Positions 42,813 to 51,094 of a DNA stretch of 64,000 nt are shown here, piece after piece (the stretch's first letter is position 1; every line of letters starts with the position of its first letter). The translations under genes and the position numbers were made by a program. The notes beneath the pieces were generated by a model, which made no database searches, was not told the DNA's origin, and saw nothing but the letters and a program-made list of their open reading frames with translations. The stretch is taken from positions 992,001 through 1,056,000 of the forward strand of contig NZ_CP044016.1 in the NCBI RefSeq assembly GCF_004337365.2. The letters are read 5' to 3'. This DNA comes from Rhizosphaericola mali (GTDB lineage Bacteria > Bacteroidota > Bacteroidia > Chitinophagales > Chitinophagaceae).

Positions 42813-43859
42813 ATGATTTATCCCATTGCAAGGAATTTACTTTTTAAATTTTCTCCAGAAAAAGCGCATCACATTAGCATGTCCGCATTACAATCGATTT
42901 GCGGAATTGGCGCTTTAAAGTCAATCGTTCGTAATCAGTTTTCTTATAATCATACTGATTTGAATCAAAAATTGTGGGGATTAGATTTTAGAAATCCGGT
43001 GGGTTTGGCGGCTGGTTTTGATAAAAATGCGTTGTACTTACGTGAGTTGGAAGCTTTGGGATTTGGGTATATGGAAATTGGTACGGTTACACCTAAAGCG
43101 CAACCGGGAAATCCTGCACCAAGATTGTTCCGATTACCTCAAGATAAAGCTTTGATTAATCGTATGGGTTTTAACAACGATGGCGTAGAAGCTGCAAATA
43201 GTCGTGTGGCAAAATGGAAAGATGTGGGGAATAATGCCATGATTATAGGTGGAAATATTGGGAAAAATAAAGTTACGCCTAATGAAGAAGCGTATAAAGA
43301 TTATGAGATTTGTTTCAATGTTTTATTTGATAATGTAGATTATTTTGTAGTCAATGTTAGCTCACCCAATACACCTGGTTTGCGTGAATTGCAAGAAAAA
43401 TCTGCGCTTTCAAAGATTATGCTGGACTTGCAGAACATCAATCAAGGAAAGAAAAATCCTCGTCCATTGTTTTTAAAAATTGCACCAGATTTAACTGAAA
43501 GTCAATTGGATGATATTATAGAAATTGCGCAAACATCGAAGCTTTCTGGTTTGGTAGCGACTAATACAACGATCGATAGAAGCAATTTAACTACAAATAT
43601 TAATGAGGTCAATGCCATCGGCGCTGGTGGATTGAGTGGCAAACCAGTACAAAATAAATCGACAGAAATATTGGATTATTTGTATAAAAATTTATCTAAA
43701 GATATTTCTATATTGGCTAGTGGTGGCATTTTTACAGGACAAGATGCTAAAGAAAAGCTAGACAAAGGTGCAAAACTCGTTCAGATTTGGACAGGCTTTA
43801 TCTATGAAGGACCTGCAATTGTGAAAAAAATATGCACATATTTATCCCAAAATAAATAG
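42813..43859 (+). CDS. pyrD: Dihydroorotate dehydrogenase (quinone), class 2
   Basis: PyrD oxidises dihydroorotate to orotate with FMN, passing electrons to the quinone pool at the membrane. The 348-residue product has the class 2 N-terminal helices (YPIARNLLFKFSPEKAHH), NPVGLAAGFDKNA, GTVTPKAQPGNPAPRLFRL, VNVSSPNTPGLRELQ with the catalytic Ser, and LASGGIFTGQDAKEKLDKGA. The long frame opens upstream across the divergent porV start; the ATG at 42813 gives the family's N terminus. It is followed by the carB half-gene 62 bases later. Confidence 0.95.
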   Translation: MIYPIARNLLFKFSPEKAHHISMSALQSICGIGALKSIVRNQFSYNHTDLNQKLWGLDFRNPVGLAAGFDKNALYLRELEALGFGYMEIGTVTPKAQPGNPAPRLFRLPQDKALINRMGFNNDGVEAANSRVAKWKDVGNNAMIIGGNIGKNKVTPNEEAYKDYEICFNVLFDNVDYFVVNVSSPNTPGLRELQEKSALSKIMLDLQNINQGKKNPRPLFLKIAPDLTESQLDDIIEIAQTSKLSGLVATNTTIDRSNLTTNINEVNAIGAGGLSGKPVQNKSTEILDYLYKNLSKDISILASGGIFTGQDAKEKLDKGAKLVQIWTGFIYEGPAIVKKICTYLSQNK

Positions 43860-43896
43860 AAACACAAACTTATTTTTAAATTTCTTTTTTTACTCG

Positions 43897-43904
43897 TAAA
43901 TTTG
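43897..43904 (+). promoter_or_regulatory. -7 promoter element before carB half-gene
   Basis: TAAATTTG matches TAnnTTTG and lies 17 bases before the start codon, so the half-gene can be transcribed independently of pyrD. Confidence 0.55.
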
Positions 43905-43921
43905 CACAATTTTATAAAAAA

Positions 43922-45112
43922 ATGAGCAATACTATCTCCTCCAACGAATCAATCCCGTCTTCTAAGAAAAAAATTATTGTTTTAGGCAGTGGCCCTAATA
44001 GAATCGGTCAAGGTATCGAATTTGATTATTGTTGCGTACATGGACTTTTAGCAATAAAAGAAAGTGGTTATGAAGCAATTATGGTCAATTGTAATCCTGA
44101 AACCGTGTCTACAGATTTTGATATCGCAGATAAATTATATTTCGAACCAGTATTTTGGGAAAATATTAAAGAAATCATTGATTTAGAAAAGCCAGAAGGT
44201 GTAATCGTACAATTAGGTGGTCAAACTGCCTTGAAATTGGCGAAAAATCTTACCGAATATGGTGTAAAAATCATTGGAACCTCTTTTGATAATATGGATA
44301 TCGCAGAAGATAGAGGTCGTTTCAGTGATTTATTGAAAGAATTAGAAATTCCTTATCCTGAATATGGTTCTGCATTCACAGCAGATGAAGCAATCGAAGT
44401 TGCCAATAAAGTAGGTTATCCAGTTTTGGTACGTCCTAGTTACGTATTAGGTGGTCAAAAAATGAAAATCGTTTTAAACGATGAAGATTTGGAAACTGCG
44501 GTAGTAGATTTGTTGAATTTCATCCCTGGTAATCATATTTTGATTGACCATTTCTTGGAAAGATGTCAAGAAGCGGAAATTGATGCTATCTATGATGGCG
44601 AAAGTTTTTGCATTATGGGATCGATGGAGCATATAGAACCAGCAGGTATTCACTCTGGGGATAGTAACTCTGTATTACCTGCTTTTAATCTAACTCCGTT
44701 GGAATTAGATACAATGGCTATATATGCAGAAAAAATAGCTAAAGCTTTGAACATTCAAGGTTTGATCAATATTCAATACGCTATTAAAGATGGCAAAGTT
44801 TACGTAATCGAAGCCAATCCAAGAGCGTCTCGTACAACTCCATTTATTTCAAAAGCATATCAAGTTCCTTTCTTAAACATTGCGACTAAAGTAATGTTAG
44901 GTTCTGCGAAAATTAAAGATTTCAAAATTGAAAGAAAATTAGAAGGATTTGCTATCAAAGAACCTGTATTCAGTTTCAACAAATTCCCTAAAGTAAATAA
45001 GGAATTAGGACCTGAAATGAAAAGTACAGGAGAGGCTATCCGCTTTATTAAAGATCTAAGAGATCCATATTTTAGAACTTTAGTAAGAGAAAGAAGTATG
45101 TTATTGAGCTAG
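43922..45112 (+). CDS. carB: Carbamoyl-phosphate synthase large chain, C-terminal synthetase half only
   Basis: The 396-residue protein matches the second, carbamate-phosphorylating ATP-grasp half of CarB. It starts with KKKIIVLGSGPNRIGQGIEFDYCCVH and VNCNPETVSTDFDIADKLYFEPV, continues with VLVRPSYVLGGQKM, MGSMEHIEPAGIHSGDS and NIQYAIKDGKVYVIEANPRASRTTPFISK, and ends at GPEMKSTGEA. The ammonia-activating N half and the allosteric MGS domain of the usual about 1070-residue CarB are absent. An intact own start codon and promoter suggest a split gene rather than a fragment; the N half would have to lie elsewhere. Confidence 0.9.
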   Translation: MSNTISSNESIPSSKKKIIVLGSGPNRIGQGIEFDYCCVHGLLAIKESGYEAIMVNCNPETVSTDFDIADKLYFEPVFWENIKEIIDLEKPEGVIVQLGGQTALKLAKNLTEYGVKIIGTSFDNMDIAEDRGRFSDLLKELEIPYPEYGSAFTADEAIEVANKVGYPVLVRPSYVLGGQKMKIVLNDEDLETAVVDLLNFIPGNHILIDHFLERCQEAEIDAIYDGESFCIMGSMEHIEPAGIHSGDSNSVLPAFNLTPLELDTMAIYAEKIAKALNIQGLINIQYAIKDGKVYVIEANPRASRTTPFISKAYQVPFLNIATKVMLGSAKIKDFKIERKLEGFAIKEPVFSFNKFPKVNKELGPEMKSTGEAIRFIKDLRDPYFRTLVRERSMLLS

Positions 45113-45135
45113 AATTCAGCAATTTATTAATATAA

Positions 45136-45183
45136 TTAACGGGGTAAATAAAATTTTTTAAAAAAATTTATTTACCCCGTTAA
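45136..45183. terminator. Long dyad after carB half-gene
   Basis: TTAACGGGGTAAATAAA pairs with TTTATTTACCCCGTTAA, with the stem continuing through A/T runs (one bulged A). It starts 24 bases past the stop codon. There is no T tract beyond it; the A/T core may serve. Confidence 0.65.
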
Positions 45184-45230
45184 ACTTTAATTATCATTCC
45201 AAGTCTATTATATACAAGCAATTTAATAGT

Positions 45231-45291
45231 AAATTTTCTCATAAGCAGTTAGTTTTGGTTGCGGCTCCGATTTCCATCGGGGCCTATTTTT
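45231..45291 (+). ncRNA. Duplicated 60-base element, copy 1 (candidate small RNA end)
   Basis: A 36-base block starting TCATAAGCAGTTAG is identical in copy 2. It ends in a hairpin, GGCTCCGAT with ATCGGGGCC (45263-45284, one G-T pair), followed by TATTTTTTT. This is the form of a short transcript with its own terminator on the plus strand. No protein frame fits. A promoter for this copy was not found. Confidence 0.5.
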
Positions 45292-45398
45292 TTGTATATG
45301 TTTCTCTCTCGTTTTGAGTTATTTATGCAAATATTTTCATTCCTCGATAAAAATGTGACGTTTACCGATATTCTATAGTATAGTCTTAAAATGAGCTA

Positions 45399-45406
45399 TA
45401 TCTTTG
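45399..45406 (+). promoter_or_regulatory. -7 promoter element ahead of element copy 2
   Basis: TATCTTTG is an exact TAnnTTTG match, about 47 bases before copy 2, with no coding frame after it. A transcript from here to the copy 2 hairpin would be roughly 90-95 bases. Confidence 0.5.
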
Positions 45407-45444
45407 TGTCAACAAATAAGGAAATATATAAAGTTTAAAATATA

Positions 45445-45505
45445 AAGATTTTTCATAAGCAGTTAGTTTTGGTTGCGGCTCCGATTTCTATCGGAGCCAA
45501 TTTTA
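45445..45505 (+). ncRNA. Duplicated 60-base element, copy 2 (candidate small RNA)
   Basis: This repeats copy 1 at an offset of 214 bases. The hairpin GGCTCCGAT/ATCGGAGCC (45477-45498) is a perfect 9-bp stem; the one stem difference from copy 1 swaps an A-T pair for a G-T pair, so pairing is kept. AATTTTATT follows. A -7 element lies upstream at 45399-45406. It resembles a small RNA with an intrinsic terminator. Confidence 0.55.
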
Positions 45506-45523
45506 TTATATAAACAATTTCAA

Positions 45524-46246
45524 TTATCTCTGCCATCCTTCAATTAAATAATTTACCTCAGCTAGTTTTCGATCTTCATTTCTTTTTATATTAAAAGACC
45601 ATAACTCAATCCTTGCAATATATTTGTAGCCCCAATCACCTTCATATATTGTAAATTGACCACATGTAAAGTTTCCTTTGGGAAAATTCCACCCGGATCG
45701 GGATCTTAATAAAGTGCTACTTTTAATATCTTCAGGAGATAACAAATTATTATTATCAATATCTACAGCTTTTAAATATAACTTACTATCAGCAGTTTCT
45801 TTATAATCTGTAAAAAATAAATATATACCTGGTTGCATGCCTACACCTAATACAACATGTTGCTTTTTTAACAGTTTTTCACTTGGCGTGAGTTCTATAG
45901 GTATTTCATATTTTATGTTTGATGGAATTGTTTTGTGATTTGCATAGTAATCTGGTGGTGAGAATAAAAATACAAATCCAAAAAAGAACAGAAGCATTAT
46001 TGTTATTATAATCTGAGGAAACAACCAAAACCATTTACTAATAAAAATTTGAATAACGGCAGATATTAAGACGCAAATAGCATTAAGAAGTAAACAACTT
46101 AAAAAGATATCAATAATAAAATCTCTTTCTAATACAATACCTAAGAAAAATATTCCTACAATAGGAATAAAACCTGTCAAAGGTTTCCACCAAACTTTGA
46201 AATAGGAATTTATAAAGGATTTAATCGGGATTATTGAATTAAGCAT
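45524..46246 (-). CDS. Hypothetical membrane protein
   Basis: The 240-residue protein has about three N-terminal membrane segments (about 22-40, 47-68, 72-95) followed by a soluble C-terminal domain rich in Lys, Tyr and Trp (GYKYIARIELWSFNIKRNEDRKLAEVNYLIEGW). I recognise no family. Codon use is AT-rich, a little more than the neighbouring metabolic genes, and it sits next to the duplicated small-RNA-like elements and a long hairpin, so this 45-46 kb stretch looks accessory. Confidence 0.6.
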   Translation of the reverse strand: MLNSIIPIKSFINSYFKVWWKPLTGFIPIVGIFFLGIVLERDFIIDIFLSCLLLNAICVLISAVIQIFISKWFWLFPQIIITIMLLFFFGFVFLFSPPDYYANHKTIPSNIKYEIPIELTPSEKLLKKQHVVLGVGMQPGIYLFFTDYKETADSKLYLKAVDIDNNNLLSPEDIKSSTLLRSRSGWNFPKGNFTCGQFTIYEGDWGYKYIARIELWSFNIKRNEDRKLAEVNYLIEGWQR

Positions 46247-46257
46247 GGTTGATTTTT

Positions 46258-46318
46258 AAAGCAAATATAAATTAAAAGCACTTTGAAAAACAAAGAACTT
46301 TTAATTTATATTTGCTTT
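46258..46318 (-). terminator. 61-base two-stage hairpin filling an intergenic gap
   Basis: An outer 21-bp perfect stem (46258-46278 with 46298-46318) encloses a 2x2 mismatch and an inner CTTTG/CAAAG stem. It lies between the AhpD-like stop and the start codon, 12 bases away, of the membrane-protein gene. It may end transcription or fold over the next gene's ribosome-binding region. Confidence 0.55.
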
Positions 46319-46325
46319 AATTTTT

Positions 46326-46763
46326 TTATACAATCTCCATGTGTGTACTAATCGCTATTCTATTCCACGCATTGATTGTAATAATTGCCATGATAATTTG
46401 CGCGATCTGGATTTCACTGAAATATTTCAATGCATTTTGATAAGTTGATTCGGATAATCCTTGGTTTTGAATTAATGTAATTTCTTCCGTCATTAAGATT
46501 GCTGCTTTTTCTTCTTCCGAAAAAAGATTTGTTTCGCGCCATGCGCTTAACACGAAAATACGTTGAGATGTTTCCCCTAATTTGATCGCATCTTTAGAAT
46601 GCATATCCAAACAAAAGGCACAACCATTGATCTGGGATGTTCTTAATTTGATCAATTCCTTCAAAATGGGAGAGATGTCAACCGTTTGTAAGTATTTTTC
46701 CAAACTTAACATTGCTTTGTAAGCTTCGGGCTGTAATGCCGCAAGATTCATTCTGCTCTTCAT
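46326..46763 (-). CDS. Carboxymuconolactone decarboxylase-family (AhpD-like) protein
   Basis: The 145-residue all-helical protein carries the redox CxxC-H site of the alkylhydroperoxidase core, INGCAFCLDMHSKDAIKLGET (about residues 44-65). It resembles YnjA/YurZ-type peroxidase-related proteins. It is likely cytoplasmic and takes part in peroxide or alkylhydroperoxide reduction; the electron donor is unknown. It follows a Crp-family regulator on the minus strand by 59 bases, so that regulator may control it. Confidence 0.88.
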   Translation of the reverse strand: MKSRMNLAALQPEAYKAMLSLEKYLQTVDISPILKELIKLRTSQINGCAFCLDMHSKDAIKLGETSQRIFVLSAWRETNLFSEEEKAAILMTEEITLIQNQGLSESTYQNALKYFSEIQIAQIIMAIITINAWNRIAISTHMEIV

Positions 46764-46822
46764 AATATATAATTTTATGAGGCAAAATTGTTGTTTGCGG
46801 TGGACGGAAAAATTAAACTGGT

Positions 46823-47398
46823 TTAAGAAATATTACGTGCGCGCAATTCACTCAAATATTCTGGTGTAATATCCAAATAGGAGGCGAGCATATACTGTGG
46901 CACACTTTGTACAAAATCTGGAAAGGATTGGGAAAATTGATAGAAGATTTCTTCTTTGCTCATAGCGTAAAATTCTTTATTTCGCCGCTGAGATGCTGCA
47001 TGAGCCGTTTGGTGGACAATCCTAAAATATTTTTCTAAAGAAGGGTGTTTATCCAAAATTTCGGTTTCTGCACTTGGTGTTAAGGTCCATAATTCCGATT
47101 TCAAAACGGATTGTATGAAAAAATCAGAAGGTTCTTGATGCATGAAGGAAAAATAATCTGCCAACCACCAATTTTCTAAGCCAAACTGGACCGTTTTTTC
47201 CATTCCTTTTTTATCGATAAAATACATTCTGATACATCCAGCAGCAACAAAATAATGAGATCGACAGATCTGTCCTTCGCGCAGTAAGATTTCTTTCTTT
47301 TTCGCAGAAATGATTGTGAAATATTTACTCGCCTCTAACCAATCGTTCTCCGAAAATGGGATAAATTTTTGGATATGGCGCAACAAGGCATCTGTCAT
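46823..47398 (-). CDS. Crp/Fnr-family transcriptional regulator
   Basis: The 191-residue protein has a cyclic-nucleotide-binding-like beta-roll (ILLREGQICRSHYFVAAGCIRMYFIDKKGMEKTVQFGLENWW) and a C-terminal region ending YMLASYLDITPEYLSELRARNIS, the Bacteroidota form of the Crp HTH recognition helices. The canonical cAMP-binding residues are not evident, as is usual for this group. It lies upstream of the AhpD-like gene and is divergent from tex. Confidence 0.88.
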   Translation of the reverse strand: MTDALLRHIQKFIPFSENDWLEASKYFTIISAKKKEILLREGQICRSHYFVAAGCIRMYFIDKKGMEKTVQFGLENWWLADYFSFMHQEPSDFFIQSVLKSELWTLTPSAETEILDKHPSLEKYFRIVHQTAHAASQRRNKEFYAMSKEEIFYQFSQSFPDFVQSVPQYMLASYLDITPEYLSELRARNIS

Positions 47399-47473
47399 CT
47401 TTGATTTTTTTCTACTTCAAAATTATCCAAAATTGATTTATCCACCGATGTTTTAATTTAACCCAAGGTAGTA

Positions 47474-47481
47474 TATCTTCG
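47474..47481 (+). promoter_or_regulatory. Candidate -7 element of tex
   Basis: TATCTTCG, one base from TAnnTTTG, lies 22 bases before the tex start codon. Confidence 0.45.
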
Positions 47482-47503
47482 CCGTCTAACTAATGATTTT
47501 AAT

Positions 47504-49747
47504 ATGTCGGAATTTAGCAATGCTATTGCACAGAAATTAAATATAAAGCCCAATCAAGTTGATGCTGTTTTGGCGTTACTTGGAGAAGGTGCGACGATTC
47601 CATTTATCGCTCGATATCGTAAAGATCGTACGGGAAATCTGGATGAAGTTCAGATCCAACAAATTCAAGAAGAAGAGAAATCGTTGAAAGAATTTTCGGA
47701 TAGAAAAGCTTTTATTGAAAAGACAATATCCGAACAAGGCAAAATGACGGAGGAACTTCAAGCTAAAATTGATAAAGCGATTACCATCAATGAATTAGAA
47801 GATATTTATTTGCCATACAAACCAAAAAGAAAAACAAAAGCGCAGACGGCTCGTGAAAATGGTTTGGAACCATTATCTCAATTGTTATTGGAACAAAAGG
47901 ATATGGACATTGTCGCTGAAGCAGAAAAATATTTGAATGACAATGTATTAAGTTCGGATGCAGCTTTGCAAGGTGCACGTGATATTATAGCGGAAGTGGT
48001 TAATGAAGATGCAAATATTCGTACTAAAATCCGTCATTTATTTGAAAAAGAAGCAACAATTCAAAGCAAGGTAATTTCGGACAAAGAAAAAGAAGCGGAG
48101 AAATATAAAGATTATTTTGATTTCTCTGAATTGATTTCCAAAGTGCCATCGCACCGCGTTTTGGCGATTTTGCGTGGATTTTTGGAAGGTTATTTGCGTG
48201 TTTCTATCTCTCCAGAAGAGGAATACGCAACTGAAATTTTGGAGAAAAACTTTATCACCAACAGTTTAAACCCTTCCGTTGAGCAAGTTAAAAAAGCATT
48301 GAAAGATGCATATCGTAGATTGTTACAACCTAGTTTGGAATCTGAATTTAGAAATTTATTAAAAAATAATTCGGATGAAGAAGCGATTAATGTATTTGCC
48401 GAAAATCTCCGCCAATTATTATTATCCTCGCCATTGGGGAGCAAAAGATTAATTGCAATTGATCCGGGATATCGTACTGGTTGTAAAGTAGTTGTATTAA
48501 GTGAAAGCGGTGGATTATTGAAAACGGGTTTGATATTTGTCCATGAAAAAAATCACAAACTACAAGAAGCAGAATCTTTAATTCGCGCTTATGTACATAC
48601 ATATGAAACGCAAGTTTTTGCGATTGGCGATGGTACAGCAGGACGCGAAACCGAGCAATTTATCAAATCCTTGAAATTGAATTTGCCTGTTTTCTTGGTC
48701 AATGAAGATGGCGCTTCTGTTTATTCTGCCTCTGCTACAGCGCGTGAAGAATTTCCAGAAGAAGATGTTACGGTAAGAGGTTCTGTAAGTATCGGTCGTC
48801 GCTTGATGGATCCTTTAGCCGAATTGGTGAAAATAGATCCAAAAAGCATTGGCGTTGGTCAATATCAACATGATGTCAATCAAGTAAGATTGAAGGAAAA
48901 ATTAGATCAAACGGTGATCAGTTGTGTGAATGCCGTTGGTGTAAATCTAAATACAGCGAGTAAGCATTTGTTGAGTTATGTTTCGGGTATTGGACCGTCT
49001 ATTGCGGAAAATATTGTGAAATATCGCAATGAAAATAAACAATTCAAAAATCGTAATGAGTTGAAAAAAGTCGCTCGATTGGGTGACAAAGCATTCGAAC
49101 AATGTGTTGGATTTTTACGCATTAAAGATGGCGAAAATCCTTTAGATGCAAGTGCGGTTCACCCAGAGTCTTACACTTTGGTTAAAAAAATGGCAGATGA
49201 TCTTGGAATGTCGGTTCAAGCGATGATTGGTAATTCTGAAATTATTAAAAAAATCAATGCTAAAAACTATATCAACGAAACAATCGGAGAATTAACCATC
49301 AAAGATATTTTGTCCGAATTGACCAAGCCTGGTTTGGATCCGAGAAGTGAATTGGAGCAATTTGAATATGCGGATATTTACAAAATTGAAGATGTGAAAG
49401 TCGGCGATATTGTTCCTGGAATCGTGACTAATTTGACGCGTTTCGGTGCATTTGTTGATATTGGCGTTAAACAAGATGGATTGGTGCATGTAAGTGAGAT
49501 TTGCAATAGATATATTTCTGATCCAAATGAAGCTTTGAAATTAAATGATAAGGTAAAAGTAAAAGTTTTAGAAGTGGATTTGAACAGAAAAAGAATCGCC
49601 TTATCGATCAAGCAAACGGAAGAAGTTGATCCTAATGCAAGACGTAATAAACCTAATAATCAGCGTCCGCAAAAGGCAGCAGAGCCCGCAAAAGAATTGT
49701 CACTAAGTGATGCACTTTCGGCTTTGAAAAATAAGTTTTCTCATTAA
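47504..49747 (+). CDS. tex: Tex-family RNA-binding transcription accessory protein
   Basis: The 747-residue protein has the Tex architecture: N-terminal helical domain (FIARYRKDRTGNLDEVQIQQI), YqgF/RNase-H-like domain with AIDPGYRTGCKVVVL, and GDGTAGRETEQFI. These are followed by tandem HhH motifs (LLSYVSGIGPSIAENIVKYR) and an S1 domain (VGDIVPGIVTNLTRFGAFVDIGVKQDGLVHVSEI), with a basic/Pro tail. It binds nucleic acid and acts on transcription and ribosome-linked processes. It stands alone, with its own terminator. Confidence 0.96.
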   Translation: MSEFSNAIAQKLNIKPNQVDAVLALLGEGATIPFIARYRKDRTGNLDEVQIQQIQEEEKSLKEFSDRKAFIEKTISEQGKMTEELQAKIDKAITINELEDIYLPYKPKRKTKAQTARENGLEPLSQLLLEQKDMDIVAEAEKYLNDNVLSSDAALQGARDIIAEVVNEDANIRTKIRHLFEKEATIQSKVISDKEKEAEKYKDYFDFSELISKVPSHRVLAILRGFLEGYLRVSISPEEEYATEILEKNFITNSLNPSVEQVKKALKDAYRRLLQPSLESEFRNLLKNNSDEEAINVFAENLRQLLLSSPLGSKRLIAIDPGYRTGCKVVVLSESGGLLKTGLIFVHEKNHKLQEAESLIRAYVHTYETQVFAIGDGTAGRETEQFIKSLKLNLPVFLVNEDGASVYSASATAREEFPEEDVTVRGSVSIGRRLMDPLAELVKIDPKSIGVGQYQHDVNQVRLKEKLDQTVISCVNAVGVNLNTASKHLLSYVSGIGPSIAENIVKYRNENKQFKNRNELKKVARLGDKAFEQCVGFLRIKDGENPLDASAVHPESYTLVKKMADDLGMSVQAMIGNSEIIKKINAKNYINETIGELTIKDILSELTKPGLDPRSELEQFEYADIYKIEDVKVGDIVPGIVTNLTRFGAFVDIGVKQDGLVHVSEICNRYISDPNEALKLNDKVKVKVLEVDLNRKRIALSIKQTEEVDPNARRNKPNNQRPQKAAEPAKELSLSDALSALKNKFSH

Positions 49748-49760
49748 TTGAATTATGGAA

Positions 49761-49805
49761 TATATGTAAAAAAGAGAATGCATTGCATTCTCTTTTTTAC
49801 ATATA
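49761..49805 (+). terminator. Perfect 45-base terminator dyad after tex
   Basis: 22-bp perfect arms around one central base, with AAAAAAGAGAATGCA pairing TGCATTCTCTTTTTT. The T6 tract is part of the stem, and the dyad begins 13 bases past the tex stop. Confidence 0.88.
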
Positions 49806-49909
49806 TAGACAAATGCTTCTATGCTTAAAAAATTGATTTACAATAAAATTGGTTTGGTTTTTGGTAAAAGGTTGTTTTTACACTTTAAATTTTAATTAGA
49901 GATTTTATT

Positions 49910-50659
49910 ATGATTTTTTTTTACCAAATGTATGATTATGTCTTAGGAGAAAAGGAAATAATTGCCACATTAAAAAATGAAACGCATACGCAACGATTTA
50001 CATTAAAAATAATAACCCCAGCACGCAAGTTTGTGTATATGAGCTATGGTGGTGGTTTGGTGAAAATTTCCAGATTATATGATGTAAATGGCCAATTGAT
50101 ACATGCGAGAAATTATTCTGATGAGATAAAAAATGAAGTCAAAAACTTTAAAAGACAATTGAAAATTCCTTATTTCCAATTGTGGAAAGGTTTTTTGTAC
50201 ACAATTGTTGTTCTTATTATAGCTGCCATTATTTTTAGTATCAAAAATAAAATCAAAACCAATGATTTAAAAGGTCAATCTGCACATTTAACCGAACAAT
50301 TACAAGCCTTGAAACCTGGTCAATTATACGGCATTTCCAATTTTACCGATGCAGAAGGTAATAGTGTAAATGGACTACCAGAAAGTTGGATCAAAATTGT
50401 AAAAATTGATCAAGATACTATATATATCCAAAGAAGTAAGCAGACAATTCCCGTAAAAGCAATGTTTGAAATGTCGCATATTTCCTCGATTAAGCCCAAA
50501 AATGAATCAGAATGGGAACCTAATCTAGAAAAAATTAGTTATCCTTTCCTCAAATCCCAATTATCGGAAAGTGATAAGATGAGTTATGATGCCGTATATA
50601 TTGGTGATGATAAAGAAAAATATTCTGGTATTGTCTTTACGCTGAAAGGTGCGGAATAA
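49910..50659 (+). CDS. Hypothetical single-pass membrane protein
   Basis: The 249-residue protein has one membrane segment (about 98-117, FLYTIVVLIIAAIIFSI) between a basic N-terminal domain and a C-terminal domain with PGQLYGISNFTDAEGNSVNGLPESWIKI. No known domain was recognised. It follows tex's terminator and precedes an AraC-like regulator on the same strand by 23 bases, so it may be cotranscribed with the regulator. Confidence 0.65.
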   Translation: MIFFYQMYDYVLGEKEIIATLKNETHTQRFTLKIITPARKFVYMSYGGGLVKISRLYDVNGQLIHARNYSDEIKNEVKNFKRQLKIPYFQLWKGFLYTIVVLIIAAIIFSIKNKIKTNDLKGQSAHLTEQLQALKPGQLYGISNFTDAEGNSVNGLPESWIKIVKIDQDTIYIQRSKQTIPVKAMFEMSHISSIKPKNESEWEPNLEKISYPFLKSQLSESDKMSYDAVYIGDDKEKYSGIVFTLKGAE

Positions 50660-50682
50660 GTAGATGTTTACTATATTTAAAT

Positions 50683-51033
50683 ATGAATCGCCAAGAAGAA
50701 ATTGTAAGTTCCTATTTCCAATTTTTGGATCAACATATTGAGGATGTTATACAAGGGAAATGTTCAGAATTTTTCGAATTGAACCAAATTGCTACCGCTT
50801 TGAATATTTCTCATGTACACTTAACAGATATCGTACAAAAACAGCAAGGACATCATCCTTGCTATTTTTATGATTTGAAAATTATTGAAAAGGCTGAATA
50901 TTATTTAAAAAAAACAGATTGGACCGTGGCAAAGATTGCGTTGACATTTACCTATGATCCGTCTAATTTTTCCAAATTTTTTAAAAAATGGACAGGAAAA
51001 ACGCCCTTACAATTTCGAAAAAATAAAACCTAA
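50683..51033 (+). CDS. AraC-family HTH regulator, DNA-binding domain only
   Basis: The 116-residue protein is essentially the AraC double HTH: FELNQIATALNISHVHLTDIVQKQQGHHPCYFYDLKIIEKAEYYLKKTDWTVAKIALTFTYDPSNFSKFFKKWTGKTPLQFR. There is no ligand-binding domain. It lies just before a short-chain dehydrogenase gene on the same strand (61 bases), a common pair in Bacteroidota, so it may regulate that gene. Confidence 0.88.
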   Translation: MNRQEEIVSSYFQFLDQHIEDVIQGKCSEFFELNQIATALNISHVHLTDIVQKQQGHHPCYFYDLKIIEKAEYYLKKTDWTVAKIALTFTYDPSNFSKFFKKWTGKTPLQFRKNKT

Positions 51034-51094
51034 AAGTTCACCATTTTGTTATCTTGAAAATGTGAACATTTGTACTAACCAAAAAATATGAATT

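Noticed and set aside
45231-45505. Paired elements as inverted-repeat ends of a mobile element
   Set aside because: They are direct, not inverted, and only 214 bases apart with no coding frame between them.
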